From Vombatus ursinus (lineage: Eukaryota; Chordata; Mammalia; Diprotodontia; Vombatidae), in contig NW_020944355.1 of assembly GCF_900497805.2 (NCBI RefSeq), positions 4,064,323 to 4,128,322 on the forward strand: 64,000 nt of DNA, given 5' to 3'. Both the position numbers and the translations under genes were made by a program. Below are positions 33,680 through 44,040 of this stretch, piece after piece. Below the pieces are notes generated by a model. The model had not been told where the DNA came from. It saw nothing but the letters and a program-made list of their open reading frames with translations, and searched no databases. Numbering within the stretch: the first letter of the stretch is position 1; every line of letters begins with the position of its first letter.

Positions 33680-34135
33680 GAAGGCAGCTTGGCAAGGTGG
33701 ATAGTCTTGGAACCAGGAGTATGTAGATTCGAGTCCTGACTGTGACTCATCCTGGTTGTATGACTCCAGGCAAGTCACTTATCCTCTCAGGGCTCTAGGA
33801 AACTCTCTAGGACTATATGTTTTTTGTTTGTTTTTGTTTTTTGTTTTTTGTTTTGTTTTGTTTTGTTTTGTTTTGTTTTGTTTTGTTTTGTTTTGCGAGG
33901 CAATTGGTGTTAAATGACTTGCCCAGGGTTATACAGCTAGTAAGTGTCAAGTGTCTGGTCTGAGACTGGATTTGAACTCAGGTCCTCCTGACTCCAGGGC
34001 TGGCACTCTATCCACTTCACCACCCAGCTGCTCCTCTCTAGGACTATATGTTGCAAAGATGATGTGAATGTGCATTGGTAGAGGGAGTTTCCATATCCAA
34101 GGAAGTTCCCTATCCCAGTGAAATCATAGGTTCAA
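33680..34135 (+). repeat. Marsupial CORE-SINE, forward, interrupted by a second SINE
   Basis: Head: caaggtggatagtcttggaa. Body: ggttgtatgactccaggcaa, gtcacttatcctctcagggc. Tail after the insertion: gcaaagatgatgtgaatgtg, cattggtagagggagtttcc. It lies within the antisense L2. Confidence 0.85.
33821..34033 (-). repeat. WALLSI-like SINE, reverse, nested in the CORE-SINE
   Basis: A long (TTTTG)n-type antisense tail (33821-33895), then caattggtgttaaatgactt, gcccagggttatacagctag, gaactcaggtcctcctgact and ccagctgctcc at the head. Flanked by the duplicated host bases ctctctaggactatatg (33803-33819 and 34034-34050), perfect over 17 bases. Confidence 0.95.
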
Positions 34136-34575
34136 TCCTTATCCCTATCCCTTATGGTAATGAAGGTTTATAGAAGGTCAGTCACAGTGGGAGTATAGAG
34201 GAAGAAATAGATATCAGAGATGTTACCTAAGAGGGGTAATCAATAATAATTGATTAGACTTGAGAGGTCAGAAAGAGAGAAGAGTCAAAGTTAGAATCCT
34301 AAGGTTTGAAGATGAAAGACAGGGTGAATGGGGCTGCCATAGAAAGAAAAAGTAAAGCCAAAAGGAGGAACAATTTTTGAGGGAAAATTACTAAGCTCAG
34401 TTTGGAACTATTGAGTTTGCGCTCCCAGTGGGGCATCTAATCTACATAGAGATATCCTGGAGGCAATTGGAGAAGTCAGTCTGGAACTTGGAAGAGAAAT
34501 CAGGAGGGGAGATATAGATTTTAAGTCAGCTGCATAAAGTTGGTAGTTGAAGCAATGGCAGTGAATGAAATCAAT

Positions 34576-35274
34576 CAATCAGCAAGTTTTATTCAGCTCC
34601 TACTAAGTGCCATGCCCTGTGCTAGGTATCAGAGATACAAGTACAAAAAAATTAAACAGTCCTTCATTGCAAGGATCTCACTCTCTAGTGGGGGAAACAA
34701 TAATTACATGTAAAAATGTATACGGCAGCTAGGTGGTGCAGTGAATAGAACTCTGGCCTTGGAGTCAAGAGGACCTGAGTTCAAATCCAGCCTCAGACAC
34801 TTGACACTTACGAGCTGTTTGACCCTGGGCAAGTCACTTAACCCCAATTGCCTCACCAAAAAAGCAAAAAGCAAATGTATATAGCGTGAATATAACATTA
34901 ATACATGCAAACATACACAAAGTAGTTGAATACAGAGTAGTCGGAGAGGGAGGTTATTAGCAGTTGGAGAGTTCAGGTAAAGCTCCATGCAAAAAAATGG
35001 CACTCGAACTGCATCTTAAAGGAAGACAGAGATTCTTTGAGGCAGAGGTAAGGAGGAAGTGCATTCCAGGCTTGTTCAAGATGGGAGATAGAGCACCAGG
35101 TATGAGGAAGAGAGAGAAAGCCAGTTTGGCTAGATCTGAGTGTGGTAGGGGGAGTGATGTCCAGGAAGGCATGAGGATCAGAAAGAGTGACTGGGGCCAG
35201 ATCATGTAGGCCTTTACAATCTTGACCAAGGAGTTTATATTTTCAACTAGATGAGATAGGAAATTGCCAGTATG
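34576..35274 (-). mobile_element. Second L2 3' fragment inserted in the longer L2, reverse
   Basis: Begins with the L2 3' terminus (atcaatcaatcagcaagttt, gccatgccctgtgctaggta) and runs to about 35274 (gatcatgtaggcctttacaa, aaggagtttatattttcaac), where the text switches to the region expected to follow 34575 of the outer L2. It contains a forward SINE. Confidence 0.75.
34732..34882 (+). repeat. WALLSI-like SINE, forward
   Basis: ggcagctaggtggtgcagtg, gacctgagttcaaatccagc, gaccctgggcaagtcactta, accccaattgcctcacc, then an A/C-rich tail. A target duplication aaatgtata is visible on both sides (about 34714 and 34874). Confidence 0.95.
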
Positions 35275-37060
35275 TAGAGAAAATAAAAGAACGGACTCAA
35301 CAACAGGCCTTTGAGGCCTACCCACTTTAGGGATCTGGTAGCAAATGAGTAGCTCTGAGCCAAATAAATAGCAAATGATTAAAGAGAAACAAAGAGAATC
35401 AGCAAAGTGTGATATGCCTAAAGCCCATTAAGAAAAGCACCCAGAAATTGGGAGTTATCAGCAGTATCAGAAACTCTACAGACATTAAAGAGTGTGAGGA
35501 TTGAGAAAACCCTTTGTACTTGGTGAGGAGGTGGTCATTGGTGACCTTTGAGAGAGCAGTTTCCAGTAGAATAGTGGGAGTGGAAGTCACATTGCAAGGG
35601 ACTGATGAGAGAATACACAGAGAGGAAATGAAGGCATTTAATACATACAGCTTTTTTTAAAGGTCAGCAGTGAAGGGGAGGAGAGTGCTTGGTCAGGAAC
35701 TGGATAGTTATTAAAAGGTTACATACAGAAAGTCTTTTTTCTTTAAGTATTAGGAGACCTGAGCTCACTTATAGGCAGAGGCAAAGAAACACATGAAGAG
35801 GGAGAGAGAAAAGATGCTTATGAGAGAGATGAATGCTGGAGGCAGAAGCAAATTTGCTCAGAGGTGTAGCTAGATTAATCTTTAGTGAGCAGTAGGCACA
35901 CCCTTTCTGGGACTGAAGGAAAGGAGGAGGAAATAGGTAACAATGTGAAGAAATTCTAGGAACAGAGGAGAATTGAGGGAGTTCATGCCAGGGGCCCTCA
36001 GTCTTTTCCATGAAGTAGGAGGCTAGGTTATGTTCTGTATGGATCTTAGGTAAGGGTGTGGTTGAGTCGGGAAGGGATAAAAAAAGAGAAGTAAAGATTT
36101 AGAAGAAATGCTGATCAGTATACCTAAGAAGTATTATTGAATAGTTGCAAAGGCCCAGCTGAAATTACATTATATGTAGGTGTAATTTCTGCTCAATTTT
36201 GTGATTTTTTTCCCCCTTTGACTCTTAACATTCTTGGAGAAGGAGCCATGAAATCATGTGGTGGGTCTTGCCTAGGGATGAGGATTTACAGGTTAAGAAT
36301 GGCTGGTGGTCAAGGGGTCAGTAAAACACTAAATGGCTGACCGTGGGGTCAGGGATCCTTTGAGGCAAGTGACCTTCAAGTAAGGGAGATGGGTTGGGAG
36401 AACAGGAATTCATCAAGGAATTAAAAGTACATTCAGTATAAGTGAAAAAGAGTAGGAATGTTGAAAGGACAATAGTTTGAAGTCAGAGAATGAACCTTTC
36501 CAGTTCTAGATTTTGGAGATTGTAATAGTCCAAGAAACAGTAAGGTCTGAGATACCATCCAGTCGGTATGTGGCTGAAGTTGGGTACAGTTGGAGTTGAG
36601 AAACTGAGAAACCAGGGTGTTAGGGGCATCGTAAATATGACTATTGACATCTGTAAGGATGATGACAGGGAATGGGGTGGACAGGATGACCCTGAGCCAG
36701 GTACAAAAGTCAGTGAGAAAGTAGAGAAAAATGACAGCAACAAGGATGAGGAGAGGATGTTCTAGACGGATTACATGTTTCTTAAGCGAGAAGAGTAATT
36801 GATTTGAAAGAGACATTGGAGAACAAGGAGCTCTGTTGTCCAGCCCTCCTCTTTGTCCTATGAATCAGAAGGAATGAGCTCCAGGTGATGAGACCACAAG
36901 GGTTATCATTAGGGGAGTAAGTAGAAGTGATGTGGTTGTGCAGAGTATGAGATTCCAAAGAGTGCAGTAGAATGGGCCAGGAGATGTCCAAATCCATTGA
37001 GGCTGCTTGAATGATTGAAACTGGGGAGCCACTATAGAAGGTTGAGTAATGTGTCATCAT
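35275..37060 (-). mobile_element. L2 LINE, 5' portion of the split copy (RT to endonuclease), reverse
   Basis: Continues the outer L2 through the RT domain (ggtggtcattggtgaccttt, gagagagcagtttccagtag; IFNTHHSFIV-type text is lost) into the APE endonuclease. The frame around 36740-36640 reads CTWLRVILSTPFPVIILTDV then NSHIYDAPNTLVSQFL, matching the L2 endonuclease GDFNxHxDxPSNxLxxxFL block with the catalytic D and N kept (TDVN for GDFN). The outer L2 thus spans about 3.1 kb without insertions, near full length, but has many stops. Confidence 0.8.
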
Positions 37061-37860
37061 GCTTGATCCATAGAATAGCAGAGTTTCTCTACTAAGAAGT
37101 TCACAACAGAATTTTGAGAGTTGGCATTTTTAGTGGCTGTATGACGTCTCTGGCCAGATGGACTTCTTGGCCTTGAAAGCTCTATGGGGCTTCTAGGGTT
37201 GTTTGTGTAGAAGGTGTTTTGAGTGGATTCTGTCTCAGGCCCAACCTTGGTAGTTTGTATTTGATATTGGAATGAACTGAGGCATTTGTAGGTCATTCAA
37301 GAGTTGACAAAGGTTTTTACTTAATCGTAGCAGAAGAAAAATATTCAACAGGGATAGGCAGTGAAGGTAGTCTGAACTGACTCACGAGTAAAGCTACCCT
37401 ACCTGACTTGCCCATTGTGGTCCAGTAGCCAATCTCAGAGAGTACCTGGAGCTACTTTTGGTCATTTTTTTTCTTTAACAACCAAGAGCTGATGTCAACA
37501 TCCTGAGTCTTTAGTCCCCTAACCTAATAAAGTCTCAAGGATGGTTTCAATACCTTTTAAAGAAAAAGGGAAAAAAAAAAAAACTAACCTAAGTTGCATG
37601 TGGATGGGTGTTAGAATACTGTTACCAGCACAAAGGAAAGGGATGGTTGAAAGAAAAGATTTGCATGAAGTCTTGCCCCTAATGGTCATTTTGATGGGCC
37701 TGTTTCCAGGCCTTGGTTTCCAGGAAAAGAGGGACGGATCAATGGAAAGCTTGAATGAAAGCGAGATCAATGATATGGTCTGAGGCTGGGAAGAGCCAGA
37801 GGAACATATTTAGCATATTGGGACCTAGGCAATCACAAGTCAAAGCTAGTTATAATAGGC
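37060..37860. other. Unassigned stretch
   Basis: No recognised family. It may include the diverged 5' end of the L2. A short A-run lies at 37570-37583. Confidence 0.3.
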
Positions 37861-37867
37861 CGGGACC

Positions 37868-38095
37868 CTGAATCTGGCACAGTAGATAAAACACTGGGCC
37901 TGGAATCAGGAAGAACTGAGTTCAAATTTGGCCTCAGACACTAGCTGTATGACCCTAGGCAAGTCACTGAACCCTGTGTGCCTCATGAGCTGAAGAAGGA
38001 AATGGCAAGTCACTCCAGTATCTTTGCCAAGAAAACCCCAAAATGAGGTTACAAAGAGTTACACCACTGAAATGACTGAACAATAAAAATCAGGC
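37868..38095 (+). repeat. MAR1-like SINE with BovB/RTE tail, forward
   Basis: Head ggcacagtagataaaacact, body ctgagttcaaatttggcctc and gaccctaggcaagtcactga. Tail: gaaggaaatggcaagtcact, ccagtatctttgccaagaaa, accactgaaatgactgaaca. Confidence 0.9.
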
Positions 38096-38099
38096 AGGT

Positions 38100-40625
38100 G
38101 TCAGAGGTATCATAGATCACGCAGCCAATTGGCTGCCTCCAGAGAGGTCGATAGAAAGAATCTGGAAGACAGCAACTTACATTCAGAGACTTAGCACAGA
38201 CGGGCATGTCTTAAAGGTATGTGCAGGCGGGGCCCAGAGCACTGGAACGTAAGAGAGAGTAGCACTGCCAAGCAGATGTCAAGTTAAGCTGGAGCCTAGG
38301 ACAAAAGCTAAATTCTCTCTACCTGAATTTATTCTCTGTCATACATAGGCCAGCCAGGGCTTGCAGGCATGTTCTTGTAGCCAGAAGAAAGTGTCAGAGC
38401 CCTGTAGGTACACCTTGCTACTAAACAAGACAAGGGCAGAGTTACTAGGCTTACTGGGATGTCCTTAACATTTTGCCAAAGTGATCATGCTGGTTTGCTC
38501 CTAGAAATCATGTTTCTGCAGCTTGAAAAGCATCTTAGAGGCTGGGTTCCTCCAGAGCCACACTGGGACAGACAAGAAGAAGAAGAAGGAGTAATTCTTA
38601 TGCCTGCAGCAGATTCACTTGTTTGGAGGCTGGGGAGCGCAGGTGATAGTGTGAGAATGGGTGCAGTCATTCCAGGAGTGGGCTGCCACACCTCCAGGAC
38701 TAGAGGGAGTCTAGTCAGGACTAGAGGGAGTCTAGTCCTCACCTCTGAAAGTGTTGGAGACTGGGGAGGTTGGCCCCAGGGGTCAGGCCTTCTGGAGGCA
38801 CATCCCTGGGAGTGGTGGCCTGAGACTGTTAGCTGAAGGTGGAGGCTGGCCTAGGACCAGGATGTGGGAGGGAAGTCACCGTGAAGAGGAGGTGCTGCCC
38901 TCCACCACTTTGCTCACCCCGTTCTAGTTGGAGTACTAAGCTGCTTCCCACCAATTCCCTGCCTAGTCAACTGAAAAGCAACACTCACCACTGGGAAATT
39001 CTGTGGGAGCATTCAGCTGGAAAACTGGGCAAGCTCACAAAATCCAAGAGGGTTGCTTTTCTTTTCTGCCTTTGAAATGGCTAACCATGTAAATATTTTC
39101 CTAAGCTTAAGGGGGACAAATAAGCTCACCCCTTTATGTGCTGGTTTATGTGTCCGGTTCCATTTTAGAGAGTAAGCTTCTGGCAGGCAAAAACATTGCC
39201 TTTTATACTCGCGTTGTCTGTATAGCTCTTGACTCAATTTTATTTCCTGTTTTTTTTCTTTTTGCATGATGTTGTAGTCACATGACAATTCCTTTCTGCC
39301 ATCCCTGTGTAGTGCGGAGTATTTGCAAGGATTTTTCATATTAGTTATCAGTCACGTGATTTCTGTATTGAGGCCATTGGTAAGGGGGGAGCAGTAACTT
39401 TATTATTTAAGGCTTTTTTTGTTACACTGAATGTTTAGTCTTGCAATTCACAGTGAAGGTGGAAAGGCCAATGCTATTACCACAAACTGAGAGGCAGGGA
39501 CTGTGCAGGGTTGTTTTTACAAATTCGCTTATGAAAAGCAGGCTTTAGAATCATGCAGCATAATAATAAGATCCCAAACAAAGCCTTCCCCAGCATTCTT
39601 ATCTGTTTCACGGATGCATTACAAACCACATGCAGATTTAAAAAAAAACATGAAACATAATTTTGTGCATATTATGTTAACACAATGTGTGAAAATAATT
39701 ATAAAAACTGGGGTCTCACTGAGATCATCATGGAATACGTTTTCTTTTGGTGTTCACATTTTGATACCCTGCTGACTCATAGCTGCTTTAGTTTCCTGTC
39801 CCCCTGTCAAGAAGTACCTCATTATGCAGGTTTCAAACACAGGAGCAAAATGAGATGTATTATTTAGTAGGTATTGTTGGGTGCCTCTGTGCCATGTATG
39901 TGTGTGTTACAGGCAGGGTTGGACACGTGGAGCTCTCTAGGATTCCTGGGCAGCCTATGCTGCCAAATGGAAGACAATTCGTAACAGAAAATCGGTCTGA
40001 TTGGCAGTGATTTAAAGTTTATTTCTTGGATTTTTGAGGTACTTCAGGGGATATGGGGAGGATCAGGCCTCTATGAATCCGTAAGGACATGTTTGTCTAC
40101 TCACATGGTAAGGAATTCAAGTAAGGCCACAGGAGGCCTTGGTAAGGCAGTAGGCAATGTGGAGCCAGCACCCGGGTCAAGATGGAGCAGGTAAGAATTG
40201 AGGGCATGAAGATGGGGCAATGTTAATTTCTGTGGTCTGGCAGGAAGCCTCTTATGAGAAGGCATTTAATTCTTCCTTCTCTGTACTCTGAACTAAGCAC
40301 AGCAGGGTTGGTTTGGGATCCACAGGAGGTAGAAGAAGTAAAAATTGGCTACTGTATTCCCTGCCCTACCCCCTCCAGTTTATATGGAATAGGGTGGCTT
40401 ACCTTAAAGTGAGGTGATCGGCAATGGCTCCTTTCCCCCTGCTTTTATCCCAATTTATTTCTTTTCTCCAATCACCCTTAACAGCCATGGTTTTTTTCCT
40501 CCTTTTGCTGAGGGTATAGTATCACATGTTTTTCTCTTGATGTGGAATTCTAGCCATTCATGGTTGGGAAGGCAAAGAGAGCAAAGGACAGAGGGAGAAA
40601 AGTCTCCTGGCCAAGATTTAGTGAG
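38100..40625. other. Unassigned, mostly unique-looking DNA
   Basis: About 2.5 kb without a recognised repeat. Positions 38500-38960 are GC-richer and contain a 125-codon open frame (38459-38836) with no recognised domain and a tandem repeat inside; I do not call it a gene. A 21-base tandem repeat lies at 38696-38737. Confidence 0.35.
38696..38737. repeat. Perfect 2 x 21-bp tandem repeat, each unit a hairpin
   Basis: The unit AGGACTAGAGGGAGTCTAGTC (21 bases; quoted as AGGACTAGAGG + GAGTCTAGTC) occurs twice without change. Within each unit GACTAGA and TCTAGTC are exact inverted repeats around GGGAG. Such quasi-palindromic units expand easily by slippage. Confidence 0.95.
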
Positions 40626-40634
40626 ACAGAGCTG

Positions 40635-41020
40635 TCAGCTAATAATAGCTGGCGTTTCTGTAGTGCTTTCATACTTGCTAAGAGCTTTCCATGCATTATT
40701 GAGGCAATGGGGAACAGTGGACCGGGAGCTGACTCTGGAGTGGAAGGACAGGGATTCCAAGCTTACCTCCACGCTGCCTCCGTGACCTTAGGCAAGTCAT
40801 TCACCTCCCTGGGCCAGTTTCCTCATCTACAGAATGATGCAGTTGGACTAAATAACTGCTTGGGTCCCTTCCATTTCTTGGCTCTATGATCCTGTGATCT
40901 CATTTACTCTTCTAGGTACCCTTGCAGCTATTAACAACCCCATCTTACAGATGAGCAAACTGTGGCTCCAAGAGATGAGATGGCACGGCCGTGTTCACAC
41001 CCACTAGACCATGTTGCCTC
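40635..41020 (-). repeat. MIR SINE, reverse, split by a forward CORE-SINE
   Basis: agctggcgtttctgtagtgc / tttcatacttgctaagagct starts the antisense MIR. It resumes after 40905 with tgcagctattaacaacccca, tcttacagatgagcaaactg and cccactagaccatgttgcct. Confidence 0.7.
40705..40905 (+). repeat. MIR/CORE-SINE, forward, inside the antisense MIR
   Basis: agtggaccgggagctgactc, gtgaccttaggcaagtcatt, ctgggccagtttcctcatct, gttggactaaataactgctt and cccttccatttcttggctct then atgatcctgtgat. Complete CORE-SINE order. Confidence 0.8.
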
Positions 41021-41054
41021 CCCTATACCAAAGCAGCTCGCCCTCTCCTTTTTT

Positions 41055-41395
41055 AAAAGCTAAAGCTTTATTAGGAACTTAGTTATGTTGAGTTGAAATC
41101 TCTTCCTTTTAGCTTTCACCCATTGGTCTAACATCCTCTGCCTCCTCTCCTCCAGACAAGCAGGAAAAAAGCAGAAAAAATCCCATTACAAATGAGATCT
41201 GTTCAAATATTTAAAGACTGATTCGATCCAACCCCCTGAAAGCGTTCTCTTCTTCAGCTTAAACATCCCCACTTCTTTCCAGTCTTCTGTTCAGAGTACA
41301 GAGATATCCCTCCCTACCACAGAGGTTCCCCAGCTATTACTCGCCTTATGAATCACTGCTTTCTGTCAGAGATGCTGCTGAGAATCCTTCCTCTC
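41055..41395 (-). mobile_element. CR1/L3 LINE 3' region, reverse
   Basis: tttagctttcacccattggt, acaagcaggaaaaaagcaga, gttcaaatatttaaagactg, gcgttctcttcttcagctta and aacatccccacttctttcca. This is the antisense form of the CR1 C-terminal region seen at 31190-31500. Confidence 0.8.
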
Positions 41396-41809
41396 ATGAC
41401 AAATATAGTAGTTAATTCCAACTCAGTAAATATCAATTAATTCCAAAACTATGGGAACATAGAAAAATAAATCATAAAATGATAGTCCATGTGTTTATTT
41501 AAATTCATACACTTCTCCCTCTCTATCATGTGCACAAAATTGTGTCACTTATTTATTGGATTTCAGCTGACCAGACACTCTAGTGGCCACCAGTGACAAA
41601 AATCTCTGGGTAAAAAGAATATTGGACCCTAGCAAATATGGGATGTTATAGCACCTTTAATAGATAATTGGTAAAAAAAAAAAAAAAAGAAAAGAAAGAA
41701 AAGAAAAGCATAATTCGTTAGATAAATGGCATAGAAAATCAGTCATTCTCATTAGTGTTACTCCCCTTCATACATTCAAAGTTCCATTAGTCATTCCATC
41801 TCTTGTCTC

Positions 41810-41935
41810 CGTGCCTTTGCAAAGGCTGGCCCCCCATAGTAGGAATGCAGTTACTCCTGCCTCCTAAGTTGTCTGTATTCTGTTCATGTCCACCCCTCTC
41901 TTTGCATTGGCTCTTGATGTTCTTCAAGCCTGTAA
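41810..41935 (+). mobile_element. Weak L2 fragment, forward
   Basis: cgtgcctttgcaaaggctgg / ccccccatagtaggaatgca resembles the L2 segment 'tttgcactggctgtcccccatgcctggaatgc'. Short and diverged. Confidence 0.45.
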
Positions 41936-42108
41936 TGGTTAGATCAGAGACTTTAGAGTCAGAAGCGTCACCTTAGAGATCAAGAAGTCCGGCCTCCTAG
42001 TCTTACATGTAGTATGTGGGGCCTCTCCAGAAGCTACCTCCAATTCAGGCTACTCCATGGGTCTGCATCCACTCAAAATCGTAGCTCACGGTGCCTCACC
42101 ATTGTGGA

Positions 42109-42508
42109 NNNNNNNNNNNNNNNNNNNNNNNNNNNNNNNNNNNNNNNNNNNNNNNNNNNNNNNNNNNNNNNNNNNNNNNNNNNNNNNNNNNNNNNNNNNN
42201 NNNNNNNNNNNNNNNNNNNNNNNNNNNNNNNNNNNNNNNNNNNNNNNNNNNNNNNNNNNNNNNNNNNNNNNNNNNNNNNNNNNNNNNNNNNNNNNNNNNN
42301 NNNNNNNNNNNNNNNNNNNNNNNNNNNNNNNNNNNNNNNNNNNNNNNNNNNNNNNNNNNNNNNNNNNNNNNNNNNNNNNNNNNNNNNNNNNNNNNNNNNN
42401 NNNNNNNNNNNNNNNNNNNNNNNNNNNNNNNNNNNNNNNNNNNNNNNNNNNNNNNNNNNNNNNNNNNNNNNNNNNNNNNNNNNNNNNNNNNNNNNNNNNN
42501 NNNNNNNN
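42109..42508. other. Assembly gap (400 N)
   Basis: Exactly 400 undetermined bases. The right edge opens into (AT)n at 42509-42520, so the gap may span an AT microsatellite. Any open frame across it is an artefact. Confidence 0.99.
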
Positions 42509-42519
42509 ATATATATATA

Positions 42520-42920
42520 TAATTTACCACTTAGCAAGTGGAAACAGCTCAAAGCAAAAATATGTAATAAAATAACATAGTTGGAAAAGTGGTACTAGAA
42601 CATTTCCCATCATGATGCGTTCATCCACAAATACTCTCATCATTGTTGTGAAGGGCAGGCACATCTAAGGAACATAAGCATAACTAAACAAACATGGGAC
42701 ATGTATTTGACTGGTACACATGTGTGTAGAAACAACACATATCTCTGACTTCGCAGGGCCTCTGACGTCTTCTAGTGAAGACATAATGTGTAATCTCTAC
42801 TGGACTGGCAGTCTCTGTTAAAAAGTATTTCACTGGTCCTGTGGTCAGTGCTAAGTGTTGCTCACTGTGTACATGGTTGCCGCTAGGTGCTGCACTTTGG
42901 GACGCACATTTGGAAAGCTT
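42520..42920. other. Unassigned stretch
   Basis: No recognised repeat or exon. Confidence 0.35.
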
Positions 42921-42924
42921 GTCT

Positions 42925-43068
42925 CTGTTGCCAGGCTGGAGTCCTCAGGATTACCTCCTTGTCACCTAAGCTCAGATCTTCTAGGGTACAGTTAGTAGAA
43001 AGCCTCTTCCTTAAGAGGGCAGGCCTGCGGATCTCTAGGCTTAGCCAGAGGCTATGATGAATCACCAC
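42925..43068 (-). ncRNA. Possible 7SL (SRP) RNA-derived fragment
   Basis: On the minus strand the block starts gctgggtgtggtgattcatc (7SL: gccgggcgcggtggcgcgtg) and ends gactccagcctggcaacaga / gacaag (7SL: cactccagcctgggcaacat/agcgagac). These are the two ends of the 7SL Alu domain in the right order, but the ~75 bases between do not match. It may be an internally deleted 7SL retropseudogene or a chance resemblance. Confidence 0.3.
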
Positions 43069-43110
43069 ACCCAGCTAAAGACTCACCCTTGGAGTTGAAT
43101 CATAGTTCTT

Positions 43111-43153
43111 TGTTTCTAACCTTGTCAGACAGCCTCTGGCAAGGTTAGAAATG
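43111..43153. repeat. Long hairpin-forming inverted repeat
   Basis: TTTCTAACCTTGTCAGA (43113-43129) pairs with TCTGGCAAGGTTAGAAA (43135-43151): 17 pairs, one of them G-U, around the 5-base loop cagcc. Two more G-U pairs extend the stem to 43111/43153. It is far more regular than the surrounding decayed repeats. There is no T-run after it. Confidence 0.8.
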
Positions 43154-43255
43154 CATAAGATCCTTCCAACTTGACACATTTGATTTAGAATAAAAGTAAA
43201 AGAGGAAAGGTCCTGGTGCTCCACCCCCCTGTACTCTATTCCTGCCTTCATTATA

Positions 43256-43300
43256 TGCAGGGTGTTCCAAAAGTCTCTGGGAAGTTCTACACTAGTTAAA
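43256..43300. mobile_element. Possible mariner-type terminal fragment
   Basis: gcagggtgttccaaaagtct resembles the terminal inverted repeat of some mariner elements (cagggtgtcccaaaagtc). No partner terminus was found downstream, so only a truncated end is suggested. Confidence 0.3.
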
Positions 43301-43406
43301 AATGAAAGAACTGCAGCTCAGAGATGGACAACCTGACGTGACTTCAGCAGGTTCACACTTGTAGAAAATAATGGAGCTAGAATTTGAATCCAGCTCCTGG
43401 CTTCAT

Positions 43407-43448
43407 AGCTAGTGTCCTTTATACTAAATAAGCTAGTGTCCTTTATAC
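43407..43448. repeat. 24-bp-period tandem duplication
   Basis: agctagtgtcctttatac occurs at 43407-43424 and again at 43431-43448 with the spacer taaata. It lies in a worn antisense MIR-like region (gaatccagctcctggcttca). Confidence 0.9.
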
Positions 43449-43484
43449 GATTATACAGCTAGTGAGAAGCATGCTTGCTTCTCC

Positions 43485-43705
43485 CCACCTTTCAAGGCTC
43501 AACTCACTTGCCCACTGTTTTCATGACTCTCTGGTATTTTCTTACTCTCCTCATCCTTCACTAAGCTGAAAGCAATCTCTCCATCCTCACATTTCTGGTA
43601 CACTTTCCATAGAACTTCCCATTCTTTCTTTGTAAATATTTAAGTATTTGTTAGTCCCCATCTCCCTTCCTCCATTCATTTGGAAGATATCCTTCTATCT
43701 GTAAC
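43485..43705 (+). mobile_element. L2 fragment, forward, diverged
   Basis: accctttcaaggctcaactc-type text, then tctccatcctcaca, tttctttgtaaatatttaag and taacacctggcacggtgg resemble the L2 3' UTR. Weak. Confidence 0.45.
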
Positions 43706-43954
43706 ACCTGGCACGGTGGTGAATTGAAATTAAATGATCGTGGATAGATTCATGCAGAAACTAATGTTTTCTACAGAGCCATTAGGTATATGTGGAATAA
43801 AAAAAAGAGAGTAGATCAAGTTAAATTCATTTGAAACCAGCAAGTACTTAATAATCACCCACTTACTATGTGTAAGAAACTATGTTGGGGACAGGGGATG
43901 CAAAAACAAAATGGAAAATAGTCCCTTGTGTTTTGCTGGGGATACAACATGTAA

Positions 43955-44040
43955 ACATGTATGTATGTATGTATGTATGTGTATACATATATGCATATAT
44001 ACACACATATACATATAGACACATATTTGATAGATAGATA
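43955..44040. repeat. (ATGT)n / (AT)n-rich microsatellite
   Basis: Six ATGT units from about 43958, followed by mixed TATACA/CATATA repeats, inside the L2. Confidence 0.9.

Larger units (their letters stand above)
33250..34575 (-). mobile_element. L2 LINE, 3' portion of a long split copy, reverse
   Basis: Antisense L2 from its 3' end (about 33250) into the RT region: gccttgaatgccagacagag, gaggccattgcaataataca, then after a SINE insertion gagtttgcgctcccagtggg, tatcctggaggcaattggag and gcataaagttggtagttgaa. It stops at gtgaatgaaatca near 34575. The expected next L2 segment resumes at about 35275 beyond a second L2 fragment. Confidence 0.8.

Noticed and set aside
38459-38836. 125-codon open frame in the GC-richer block
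   Set aside because: Its repeated TRGSLV segment comes from the 21-base tandem repeat; no recognised domain.
42014-42580. Long open frames across the N gap
   Set aside because: They exist only because N is read through as an unknown residue.
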